Origin: Bacteroidota bacterium | Lineage (GTDB): Bacteria > Bacteroidota > Bacteroidia > Flavobacteriales > Weeksellaceae | Length of the DNA: 37,526 nucleotides | Reading direction: 5' to 3' | Assembly: GCA_023448955.1 (NCBI GenBank) | Contig: JAEXJU010000221.1 | Span: forward strand, 1 to 37,526 | Shown: positions 8,754 through 15,830 of the stretch, piece after piece | Numbering within the stretch: the stretch's first letter is position 1 | How the letters are laid out: each line of letters opens with the position of its first letter | Notes under the pieces: model-generated | What the model saw: the letters and a program-made list of their open reading frames with translations, nothing else | The model's database searches: none | Told to the model about the DNA's origin: nothing | Position numbers and translations under genes: made by a program

Positions 8754-9095
8754 TCATTCTGACTACATTTTCAAATTTAGTATTTTATTGATGCGAAACC
8801 ATCAGATATTTTATGAAATGCTAGAACGAATTGATAAAATGCTATTGAGTTTTAATCACCAAAGCCTTATTCGACGAAATTAACACTGATACAAGAACTT
8901 ACTCAGTGGTTAAGCTGATTATTTGCAAAACTGAAAGTAAATAAAACACATCTAAATATTTTAGGCAACTTTATATTTTTAGTGTATCCAATCAAAAAAA
9001 TAAAAGTTTAGGTGTCTAAAGTATATATAAAAAATGACATCTGTTAGAAGAATGTGAAGCCATTTTTTATTTAATTAAAATATTACTTTGTGCTT
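8754..9095. other. Intergenic region with two CTAAA/TTTAG palindromes
   Basis: There is no gene here. Besides the kinase -7 box it holds two small palindromes with the same arms: CTAAATATTTTAG (8952-8964) and TTTAGGTGTCTAAA (9007-9020). Their meaning is unknown. Both neighbouring genes are on the minus strand, so this is the kinase promoter region plus the 3' flank of the sugar kinase. Confidence 0.4.
8772..8779 (-). promoter_or_regulatory. -7 box of the sensor kinase operon
   Basis: TAAATTTG on the minus strand matches the Bacteroidetes -7 consensus TAnnTTTG. It lies 18 bp before the kinase ATG at 8753, giving a short leader. I see no equally convincing -33 element. Confidence 0.55.
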
Positions 9096-10007
9096 TCAGG
9101 AAGTTTTCTTCATTATAAAACTTTCAATTTCATCATTTCTAAGTTTAGGATTAGCTCCGTTATAACTTGCTACTAAAGCACCAACTGCACTGGCAAAATC
9201 AAGAGCGGAATCAGGATTTTTATCAGATAATAGCTTAGCAATAAGACTTGCCAGAAACGAATCACCGGCTCCAACCGTATCAGCTACTATAACAGTATAA
9301 CCGGCATGTTGGTACATTTTGCCATTCCATAACAATACTGAGCCGCGTTTTCCTAAGGTCACACATATAGAATTTGTTTTGGTTTTATCTGAAATGAAAC
9401 GGATATTTTCTTCCAGATTGTCAGATTTAAAACCTAATTCTGAAGCTATTTCAAGAATTTCCTCATCATTGAATTTGATGAAATCGGCTTTATTCATCAA
9501 TTGTTTGAGAAGTTCAATATTGTAATATGGTTTTCTCAGATTCACATCAAAAACTTTGAACATTTCAGGATTAGAATCCAGAAGGCTGAAAAGTGTATTT
9601 CTCGAAACATCATTTCTGCAAATCAAACTTCCGAAGAAAAAAACATCTGCATTTTTTACAATATTAGTTATATCATCATTCAACCCGATAAAATCCCAGG
9701 CTGATGGAAATTTGATTTCATAAGTTGCTGAACCATGGTCATTCAGTGTTACCTGAACTATTCCAGTTTCGTAGTCTTTCTTTGTAACAATTCCACTTGT
9801 ATTAACTTGATTTTCGTTGATGTAATCGCAAATCACTTTTCCGTCTTCGTCATTTCCAACCGCACTTATCATTGAAACAGGAAACCCGAATGAAGCTGTC
9901 CTCAAAGCCAGATTGAGCGGCGCACCACCGATTTTCTTTTCATCATCAAAAACATCGAAGAGCACTTCACCGTAACTTACTGCATTTATTTTTTTGTTAA
10001 GGAACAT
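9096..10007 (-). CDS. PfkB-family sugar kinase, probably fructokinase, 303 aa
   Basis: Ribokinase/PfkB fold. The N-terminal substrate region reads SYGEVLFDVFDDEKKIGGAP and the C-terminal anion-hole and catalytic-base motif is DTVGAGDSFLASL. FFFGSLICRN and VFDVNLRKPYY are typical of fructokinases (ATP + fructose to fructose 6-phosphate). Length is usual for the family. The nearby alpha-amylase remnant suggests the locus once served carbohydrate use. Its promoter region contains a 14-bp palindrome overlapping the -33 region, which suggests repression by a sugar-responsive regulator. Adenosine or another sugar as substrate cannot be excluded. Confidence 0.85.
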   Translation of the reverse strand: MFLNKKINAVSYGEVLFDVFDDEKKIGGAPLNLALRTASFGFPVSMISAVGNDEDGKVICDYINENQVNTSGIVTKKDYETGIVQVTLNDHGSATYEIKFPSAWDFIGLNDDITNIVKNADVFFFGSLICRNDVSRNTLFSLLDSNPEMFKVFDVNLRKPYYNIELLKQLMNKADFIKFNDEEILEIASELGFKSDNLEENIRFISDKTKTNSICVTLGKRGSVLLWNGKMYQHAGYTVIVADTVGAGDSFLASLIAKLLSDKNPDSALDFASAVGALVASYNGANPKLRNDEIESFIMKKTS

Positions 10008-10397
10008 TGATTAAGGATTTTTGATATTAATATTGCTGAACGAACTGCCTGAGCCAAAAATACCATTTTTTGTTAACAAAATCATACACACGTTTGGTGA
10101 ATGCGATTTACATAAACCCTGCAAACAACATTGCTGATGAAAACCGTCACGTTTTAATTATTTCCCGGAATTCCCGATAGCGGATATGAATTAGAAAATT
10201 CTTCGCTTCTACGTTTCGTTAGATAGCTTACAATTCTGTTGTCAGAACGTTCGAAAGAAATTTTAAAACCATTCTCGACTTAAATATCCTGAAATAAAAA
10301 CAATCCTGATTTTCCACTCGCAGAAGTATTCGGTTTAGGGTAAGCGGAAATTTAAGAGTTGGAATTCAAATTGTATTGTATTACAAAATGTTATAAA
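10008..10397. other. Intergenic region without further gene
   Basis: Divergent spacer of 390 bp between the sugar kinase and a small membrane protein. Apart from the operator/promoter at 10055-10081 I see no coding frame, RNA gene or clear repeat. Lying next to a truncated amylase, it may include decayed sequence. Confidence 0.4.
10055..10081 (-). promoter_or_regulatory. Sugar kinase promoter with palindromic operator
   Basis: On the minus strand TATTTTTG (10055-10062) fits the TAnnTTTG -7 box. Five bases upstream lies TTTTGTTAACAAAA (10068-10081), a perfect 14-bp palindrome that would cover the -33 region. The arrangement is that of a repressor operator (LacI-type, for example), but no regulator gene is adjacent. 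Confidence 0.45.
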
Positions 10398-10649
10398 ATG
10401 AAAAATTCGGAAAACCTTTCAAAACTATCAAACGATAAGCTTTTAAAATCGCTTAAAAAGGCCAAAGCGCAGTTTATTGGTTTTATGATTTTTTTCTTGT
10501 TGTTGGTAATTGGCTGTAATTATTTTACGTTTACCAAAGGATTTGGTTATTACACACTAATTCCCGTCACAATGATTCCCATTATTATTGCAAATATTTT
10601 TAGTTATGGCAAAATTAAGCAGGAAGTCAAAATCAGAAGATTATTTTAA
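10398..10649 (+). CDS. Small membrane protein of unknown function, 83 aa
   Basis: I chose the ATG at 10398 (MKNSENLSKLSNDKLLKSLK); the upstream in-frame ATG at 10359 would add 13 unconvincing residues. An amphipathic, Lys/Leu-rich N-terminal helix precedes two transmembrane segments (about 27-46, FIGFMIFFLLLVIGCNYFTF, and 51-68, YYTLIPVTMIPIIIANIF), ending in a basic tail. Both termini are probably cytoplasmic. It is a lone plus-strand gene in a degraded stretch. No family recognised. Confidence 0.6.
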   Translation: MKNSENLSKLSNDKLLKSLKKAKAQFIGFMIFFLLLVIGCNYFTFTKGFGYYTLIPVTMIPIIIANIFSYGKIKQEVKIRRLF

Positions 10650-10839
10650 GAAAGATTAGCAAGTTATTTTACTTTACTATCTATAAATTTTTATCTCTGA
10701 CCTTAGCAATACTAATTACAGAATACGCCGTCATACTTAACTATCAATACTGCAGCGTATTCCATTACTAGGGCAATTCCACAAGATTTCTGTACTATTC
10801 CACTGCACTTTATCTCTGTTCGTAACTTGTATTTTTAGA

Positions 10840-11444
10840 TTAATTCTGACATTTAACCCAAACACTGACGGATGCAGCATTAACCCAAAAGATTCCTTTT
10901 CCATTCTCGTCGAGATCAATGATTTCTTTCCGAAATCCCAGAAAATCGAAAAACTTTCTCCGAGCATTTTCTTTTCCGAGATCAATTGTTTTGTAACCTT
11001 CCGCGCTATTAGAGACGATAACAACGCAGCCATTACGATCTTCATTACCCTTTCTGATCCAGGCAATGCAATTCGGATGATCGAAATAATTGACCTGTTC
11101 TCCGTACGCAAACTTCTGACGAGCCTGCATCAAATTTGGAAGAATCTCAACTTTTGGCATTACAATGTTCTCATCTTTACCATCTGCATTTTTATCAACA
11201 TATTCTGCTTCGAACAGATCAGGATAGAACACGCACGGATAAGCATTTTCTGACAGTAAAATAACTGCGTAAGCAATCGGCCTGAACCAGTCTTCTACTG
11301 TAGATTCCAATGCCTGAAGTCTTTGCGTATCGTGATTTCCCACGAATGAAACCGAACATTCCGGATTGCACACGAGAAAAGTTCCTTTTAAAATTTCGCT
11401 CAGGTTATAATTCTGTTTTTCCTGTGATGCTCTGAAAAAATTAA
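10840..11444 (-). pseudogene. C-terminal remnant of a cytoplasmic GH13 alpha-amylase
   Basis: The frame reads NFFRASQEKQNYNLSEILKG, then SVSFVGNHDTQRLQALEST (GH13 conserved region IV, with the catalytic-site His-Asp), then the rest of the barrel and an intact C-terminal beta domain ending VWVKCQN. About 200 residues remain of a protein that normally has about 480. Regions I-III, with the nucleophile and acid/base, are missing. Homology begins immediately after the stop codon of the SDR gene (11445-11447), so a deletion has fused the two. No ATG or promoter of its own is visible. A GTG at 11373 could initiate a 177-residue piece that would not be an active enzyme. Confidence 0.8.
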
Positions 11445-12206
11445 TTACCCATTGACGATCAATCCACCATTGGGGTGTAATACTTGCCCTGTAATCTGAA
11501 CAGAAGCATCAGTCGCCAAAAATAGAAAGCTTGCAGCCACTTCTTCCGGTGTTGCGTTTCTTTCGAATGGCAGTTTATTTGGATCTTCCTCTTTTTCGCC
11601 GAAAGTTTCTTTGGTAAGCGGTGTCGCAACTGGGCCTGGTGCTACGGCATTGACACGGATACCTTTTGGTTTCGATTGCAGAGCCAAAGATCTTGTGAAA
11701 GAAACAATTGCACCTTTTGTCGCTGAATAATCTAATAATTGTTTGTGTCCCTGATAGGCTGTGGCAGATGTTGTGTTTATAATAGAACAACCGTTTTCAA
11801 GATATGGGAAAGCAGCTTTAGTAAGCAAAATCATTCCGATGATATTGGCATTGAAAGTTGTCCTGATATTATTTTCATCCAAATCCAAAATACTGTCTGC
11901 GGGAAACTGGACGCCTGCGTTGTTAATCAGAACATCCAGCTTACCGAATTCAGCAATCGTTTTGTAAACTGTCTCTTTGCAGAAATAAGAATCATTCACA
12001 TCACCAGAAAACAGAATAACCTTTCTTCCCAATTGTTCAATTTCTGCTTTAGTTTTTTCGGCGCTCTTATCGTCATTATGGTAGATAATTGCTATGTCGG
12101 CAACGTTCTTGGCAAAAAGTAGTGCTACAGCTTTTCCGATACCGCTGTCCGCTCCCGAGATCAATACTGATTTACCTTCTAATTGTAAATAATTTTCTTT
12201 AATCAT
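11445..12206 (-). CDS. Short-chain dehydrogenase/reductase (SDR), 253 aa
   Basis: Classical SDR: NAD(P)-binding SGADSGIGKAVALLFAK, then NNAG in VLINNAGVQFPAD, the catalytic Ser in NTTSATAYQG, YSATK (Tyr and Lys), and the PG motif VNAVAPGPVATPL. The closest subgroup is the glucose-1-dehydrogenase-like or general-stress SDRs (YhdF/GSP39 type), often found beside catalase and ferritin-like stress genes, which fits the neighbourhood. Length is full. Its stop codon is also the junction with the amylase remnant downstream, so the gene is complete but its 3' flank has been replaced. Substrate unknown. Confidence 0.88.
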   Translation of the reverse strand: MIKENYLQLEGKSVLISGADSGIGKAVALLFAKNVADIAIIYHNDDKSAEKTKAEIEQLGRKVILFSGDVNDSYFCKETVYKTIAEFGKLDVLINNAGVQFPADSILDLDENNIRTTFNANIIGMILLTKAAFPYLENGCSIINTTSATAYQGHKQLLDYSATKGAIVSFTRSLALQSKPKGIRVNAVAPGPVATPLTKETFGEKEEDPNKLPFERNATPEEVAASFLFLATDASVQITGQVLHPNGGLIVNG

Positions 12207-12389
12207 TATTATTTTATTTTTTCTTTTATAGTTTTTATTCGTTCAGGATTTGCATCCTCAGCTTATATGTCGCAATAATGTCGGAATTCATACCGAGTGA
12301 TGTGTTTGTAACACAGGACAAATTGAGAATTTTGCAAAAACTTAGTCCACAACTTCCTGAAGTATAGCCTGTAATTCCCTTTAAGAAAT

Positions 12390-12410
12390 TATTGGATATT
12401 GGATATTGGA
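12390..12410. repeat. TATTGGA x3 tandem repeat
   Basis: Three perfect contiguous 7-bp units. Simple repeat, no function assigned. Confidence 0.7.
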
Positions 12411-12479
12411 TATTTTAGAAATTGTCACAAAAAAAATTAAAGTGCCTTTTGATATCATAATTTATATGATTATTAAATA

Positions 12480-12512
12480 AAAGCCATACAAAAAACAGAT
12501 GTGTATGGCTTT
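12480..12512 (-). terminator. Probable terminator of the DUF892 gene
   Basis: AGCCATACA (12482-12490) pairs with TGTATGGCT (12502-12510) around an 11-base loop, followed on the minus strand by TTTTATTT. It lies about 20 bp after the stop at 12531. Confidence 0.6.
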
Positions 12513-12530
12513 ATATTTTATAATTTAAAT

Positions 12531-13139
12531 CTATTCTTCCTGCTCAGCATTTATGTTGATAGAAGATTCTGCAATCTCTGTTAATAACAGATCAGTATCC
12601 TCTTCTTCCTGCAAAGTTTTTTCCAAAAGATCAGCAGCTTTATGGTGTTCCATTGTAATCGCTAACTGGACAAGGCCACCGTAAGTTGCAATCTCATAAT
12701 GTTCCACTTTCTGTGCAGCGATAATTAATCCTACATCCCGAGTCATAGAACCTTCTTCTGTAGATTTGATAATCTCTTCACCTTCTTTGATGATGCCTAC
12801 AATAGCTTTACATTCTTTTTGCTCAGCGTGTTCACCAATCAGTTTAAAAACTTTTTCCAAACGGCTGATATGTTTTTTGGTCTGTAGCTGATGATCTTCA
12901 AAAGCATCTTTTAATTCTTCCGTTGTTGCGGCTGCTTCCATCTTAGTCAACGCATCCACAATTGCATTTTCTGCATAATAAATATCCTTCAGAGCATCCA
13001 CAAAGAGCTTGTGCAAAGGCGATTCTGACATGCTTTGATCTTTTTTTTCAGTTTGAGATTGTAGCGGTGTTTGCGTTAGATTTTCTACAGTATCTTTATT
13101 AACTGTAGAACTGTTATTATTTTCTGTTTTAGTAGCCAT
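12531..13139 (-). CDS. DUF892 ferritin-like stress protein (YciE/YciF family), 202 aa
   Basis: Residues 1-38 are a low-complexity Asn/Thr/Gln-rich extension. The DUF892 domain follows (about 42-198), beginning SPLHKLFVDALKDIYYAENA with the typical Glu in YAENAI, then DHQLQTKKHISRLEKVF with metal-ligand-like His residues, then AAQKVEHYEIATYGGL and LLEKTLQEEEDTD. These four-helix proteins resemble ferritins and carry carboxylate/His di-metal ligands. Members are induced by osmotic and stationary-phase stress. It follows the KGG-repeat gene, the same pairing as YciG with YciF/YciE in enterobacteria. Confidence 0.9.
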   Translation of the reverse strand: MATKTENNNSSTVNKDTVENLTQTPLQSQTEKKDQSMSESPLHKLFVDALKDIYYAENAIVDALTKMEAAATTEELKDAFEDHQLQTKKHISRLEKVFKLIGEHAEQKECKAIVGIIKEGEEIIKSTEEGSMTRDVGLIIAAQKVEHYEIATYGGLVQLAITMEHHKAADLLEKTLQEEEDTDLLLTEIAESSININAEQEE

Positions 13140-13162
13140 AATGATTGATTTTAAATGAGTTT

Positions 13163-13193
13163 AAAAATGATTACCTCCATTGAGAGGTAATCA
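13163..13193 (-). terminator. Terminator between the KGG-repeat gene and the DUF892 gene
   Basis: A perfect ten-base stem (TGATTACCTC, 13168-13177, with GAGGTAATCA, 13184-13193) is followed on the minus strand by five T. It would end most KGG transcripts before the DUF892 gene, which starts only 24 bp on, so readthrough or attenuation may set the ratio of the two proteins. Confidence 0.7.
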
Positions 13194-13221
13194 AGTTTAT
13201 AATAAAGTGAGGCAAAAAAAA

Positions 13222-14169
13222 TTAAGAATTATTTCTTCTTCCTCCGAATCCTGATCTTCCAGATCCTGAAGACCGGCCGCCGCCGTGAGACGCTTCTCCG
13301 CCCATCCTTGCAATTCTTGTACGTTCAGCTTTACTCATAGATGCAAATCCTCTTCTGGACGTTACGTTGCCTGACCCTGAGTTTCCGCCTGATGTTCCGG
13401 AATTGGATCTTCCTCTGCCAGAACCGGAGTCAGATGATCGACCGCCGCCGTGAGACGCTTCACCGCCCATTCTTGCAATTCTTGTACGTTCGGATTTACT
13501 CATAGATGCGAATCCTCTTTTGGATGTTCCGTTGCCCGACCCAGAGCTTCTGCCTGATGTTCCGGAATTAGAACTTCCTCTGCCAGATCCGGAATTACCA
13601 GCTCGACCTGAGCTAGATGAACCAGAACCCGACCTTCCTGAGCCAGATGATCGACCGCCGCCGTGAGATGCTTCGCCGCCCATCCTTGCAATTCTTGTAC
13701 GTTCGGATTTACTCATAGATGCAAAACCTCTTCTCGATGTTCCCCTGCCTGAACCAGAATTGGAAATACCTCCGGAACCTTGTGAACCTCCTGAACGTCC
13801 TGCACGAGACGTAAATCTTCCTTGGTTGTCACGCTGCTGACTGCCTCTTCCGCCGCGCGACCCACCACGGTTATCATCGTAATCATCGTCATCGTAATCT
13901 TCCTCATCATCATCATAGTCTTCGTCTTCGTCGTCATCGTACTCCTCATCATCGTAATCGTCATCATCGTCATCATCATAATTTGATATTTCGTAATCGT
14001 CATAATCCTCCTCGTAGTCAGAAAAGTCATCATCGTAATCTTCATCTTCCGAGGCATCGTTGAATCCGTGGTCGTAACCTAGTTGATAAATTTCTTCGAA
14101 AACAGATTTTGCATCGTTTGAAGAATTGGACGAATTGTTTGAACGGCTTCTTGAATTTCTAGTGTTCAT
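13222..14169 (-). CDS. Acidic protein with three KGG stress motifs, 315 aa
   Basis: Three parts. Residues 1-35 are Ser/Asn-rich with a short predicted helix (FEEIYQLGYDHGFND). Residues about 38-98 are an extreme Asp/Glu/Tyr tract. The C-terminal part is a Gly/Ser/Arg-rich chain carrying three near-identical motifs RGFASMSKSERTRIARMGGE (about residues 147-168, 218-239 and 272-293). They match the KGG 'stress-induced acidophilic repeat' of E. coli YciG (GFASM then R-x-I-A-x-x-G-G). Normal KGG proteins are short; three copies behind a 60-residue acidic tail are unusual. The chain is probably largely disordered. A perfect palindromic operator lies 34 bp above its -7 box. Confidence 0.85.
   Translation of the reverse strand: MNTRNSRSRSNNSSNSSNDAKSVFEEIYQLGYDHGFNDASEDEDYDDDFSDYEEDYDDYEISNYDDDDDDDYDDEEYDDDEDEDYDDDEEDYDDDDYDDNRGGSRGGRGSQQRDNQGRFTSRAGRSGGSQGSGGISNSGSGRGTSRRGFASMSKSERTRIARMGGEASHGGGRSSGSGRSGSGSSSSGRAGNSGSGRGSSNSGTSGRSSGSGNGTSKRGFASMSKSERTRIARMGGEASHGGGRSSDSGSGRGRSNSGTSGGNSGSGNVTSRRGFASMSKAERTRIARMGGEASHGGGRSSGSGRSGFGGRRNNS
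13290..13736 (-). repeat. Three in-gene copies of the KGG motif coding unit
   Basis: Copies at about 13291-13359, 13453-13521 and 13666-13734 encode almost the same 23 residues, and the spacers also share Ser/Gly/Arg-rich coding. DNA identity between copies is high enough that recombination could change the copy number. Confidence 0.75.
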
Positions 14170-14556
14170 AACTTTGAATTTTTTATATTAATATTTAGTG
14201 ATAAAATTGCTGATCCGTGACTAGTATTTAGAACAGCAATTCTGTTTGTGAAATGTGGTAATCCAAAGCTAAACACAATAACATCGATAAGTATATGATT
14301 TGAGTCATAATAATCAATCATATTTTTTACATTTTAATTAATTCAGTTTACAAAACCAATTATATTGTATTTAAAATCATATAATTAAAAGTTAAAAACA
14401 GTTAGATAATTTTCTAATTAGTAATCAAAAATTTAACATCACAAAATTCATTCTTAACATTTTATTAAAAAACTAAATTCATTTTTAATTAAAATATTAT
14501 GTTAAATCAAAGGCATTATTCTTGTAAGTTCCACTTCATACTAAATCAATATTAAA
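14170..14556. other. Divergent regulatory region between the KGG and PA2169-type genes
   Basis: 387 bp, very AT-rich, without a gene. It carries the Crp/Fnr-like operator and -7 box for the KGG gene. Close to the plus-strand gene, GGCATTATTCTTGT at 14512-14525 has the GG-N10-GT spacing of a sigma-54-like -24/-12 element; as a single weak match this is speculative. Confidence 0.45.
14264..14309 (-). promoter_or_regulatory. KGG-gene promoter with Crp/Fnr-like operator
   Basis: The operator TATGATTTGAGTCATA (14294-14309) is a 5-6-5 palindrome (TATGA/TCATA). On the minus strand the -7 box TAGCTTTG (14264-14271) fits TAnnTTTG. Centre-to-centre distance is 34 bp, placing the operator near -41 to -43, the class II activator position. 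The predicted leader is about 90 nt, longer than at the two lipoprotein promoters that share the operator. Confidence 0.7.
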
Positions 14557-15012
14557 ATGGAAAATCAAAAAACAATTGAATTACTGAATGACCTTCTCCA
14601 CATAAGCAATGACAGATTGGAAGGATTTGAAAAGGTAGAAGGTAAAATATGGGAAATGAATCACGATCTACAGGACGATTACGAACATATGACTTCGCAA
14701 ACCAAAGTTTTCAAAAATGAATTGATAAATCTGATTACCGAACGAGGCGGAAAACCAGAAGATTCTGCATCAGTCGCAGGAACTTTGCACAGAGCGTGGA
14801 TTGATATCAAAAATTCCGTGTTGCTCAGCAGTCTGGAATCTTCTACTTTAGAAAATGTTTTGTTTGGCGAAAATGCTGCGATTCAAGCTTATCAGGAAGC
14901 ACTTGATACTGGAGAATTAGATGAAGCAAGTAAAGAAATTGTATCAGAACAATTGAAAAAAATCAAAGATTCATGCCACGAATTTAAAGGCAAATTGGAA
15001 CTTAAAAAATAA
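14557..15012 (+). CDS. PA2169-family four-helix-bundle protein, 151 aa
   Basis: The start follows the ATG in AATATTAAAATG. The protein is helical throughout, with family hallmarks: LLNDLLHISNDRLEGFEKV at the N-terminus, a central ERGGKPEDSASVAGTLHRAW, and FGENAAIQAYQEALD in the third helix. The family (PA2169, DUF2383) is a ferritin-like bundle of unknown activity that recurs in stress clusters beside DUF892 and KGG proteins. It is the only plus-strand gene between 10.7 and 23 kb and is divergent from the KGG gene. Complete; usual length. Confidence 0.88.
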   Translation: MENQKTIELLNDLLHISNDRLEGFEKVEGKIWEMNHDLQDDYEHMTSQTKVFKNELINLITERGGKPEDSASVAGTLHRAWIDIKNSVLLSSLESSTLENVLFGENAAIQAYQEALDTGELDEASKEIVSEQLKKIKDSCHEFKGKLELKK

Positions 15013-15032
15013 AGAGAAACATATGATAAAAT

Positions 15033-15066
15033 AAAACAGGAGATCAAAAGTCTCCTGTTTTTTTAT
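15033..15066 (+). terminator. Terminator after the PA2169-type gene
   Basis: AAAACAGGAGA (15033-15043) pairs with TCTCCTGTTTT (15051-15061) around a 7-base loop, followed by a T run. It can work in both directions and so also serves the convergent alcohol dehydrogenase remnant ending at 15085. Confidence 0.85.
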
Positions 15067-15084
15067 TCCAGTTATAATAAAAAG

Positions 15085-15797
15085 TTACTTCCACGGGTCT
15101 AAAACGACCTTGACACAATTGTCTTCTTTTTTATGAAAGATTTCATATCCTTTTGCAACGTCGCTTAGAGAAAGTCTGTGCGTTATAATATCATCTAATT
15201 TCACCTGTCCGGTTTCTACATAATTCAAAAGTTTGTCAACAATAGCGTGAACCGGCGATTGCCCAGCTTTCAAAGTAATTCCTTTATCAAATATCTGTCC
15301 GACTCTGAAATTATCATAATTTACCGGATAAACACCCAAAACGGAAACTATTCCGCCGCGACGAACTCCGCTTAAACAAGCCTCTAAAACTTTGATAGAA
15401 CTTTTTTCAAAATTGAGAACGGCTTTAGCTTTATCTAGGAGATTTCTCTCAGGCTCAAATCCGACTGCATCAATACAGAGATCTGCACCTCGTCCGTTTG
15501 TGAATTCCCTTATCTGCTCAACAGTTTGTTTTGCATCTTCCCAAAGAATCGTTTCGCAACCAGTCAATTTTTTGATTTGATCCAGTCTGTATTGTAAAGT
15601 ATCGATGACAATCACTTTTCCGGCATTGTGAAGAATCGCACTTTTCGCAGCCATGGAACCAAGAGGTCCTGCTCCGAAAATCGCTACAGATTCGCCACCT
15701 TTCAATTCGCCCCAGATAACGCCGGTACAACCAGTTGGAAAAATATCTGTCAGGAAAAGCACTTGCTCGTCAGTTCGTGAAAAACTGCTGCTTTCAT
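15085..15797 (-). pseudogene. Zinc-dependent alcohol dehydrogenase with internal deletion
   Basis: The gene starts correctly at 15797 with MKAAVFHE, the usual beginning of a zinc ADH, but after 8 codons it is joined out of frame to DEQVLFLTDIFPTG, which normally lies near residue 160. The start frame stops after 15 residues. The remaining 229 residues hold the NAD-binding domain (AIFGAGPLGSMAAKSA), the DAVGFE region and the C-terminus TGQVKLDDIITHRL through KVVLDPWK. They resemble formaldehyde-dehydrogenase-like MDR enzymes (normally about 380-390 residues). The catalytic zinc Cys/His ligands and the structural zinc loop are lost, so it is not an active enzyme. The junction is at about 15771-15775. 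Confidence 0.85.
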
Positions 15798-15830
15798 AAC
15801 TTTAATATTTTTGATGATTTGGATTTATTT

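Larger units (their letters stand above)
12207..12530. other. Intergenic region with a short tandem repeat and a terminator
   Basis: 324 bp between the DUF892 gene and the SDR gene, both on the minus strand. It contains three tandem copies of TATTGGA (12390-12410), of the kind often scattered in flavobacterial spacers, and the terminator at 12480-12512. No gene seen, and no convincing TAnnTTTG box just upstream of the SDR start. Confidence 0.45.

Noticed and set aside
10721..10762. GAATACGC/GCGTATTC inverted repeat
   Set aside because: Eight-base arms 26 bases apart, no transposase or target duplication nearby; too weak to call an IS end or a terminator.
10737..11111. 124-codon frame on the minus strand
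   Set aside because: Out of frame inside the amylase remnant, whose own frame shows clear GH13 similarity.
13290..13736. Possible CRISPR-like array
   Set aside because: The repeats are coding, in frame, in a KGG protein, and spacers are not unique sequence of constant length.
13500..14057. Two frames (114 and 63 codons) inside the KGG gene rich in Met/Thr or Ala/Glu
   Set aside because: They arise from the repetitive GAT/TAC and GGA/TCA codons of the acidic and Gly/Ser parts; no start context and no protein-like composition.
14512..14525. Sigma-54-like element before the PA2169-type gene
   Set aside because: Single GG-N10-GT match without the rest of the consensus; kept only as a remark in the intergenic entry.
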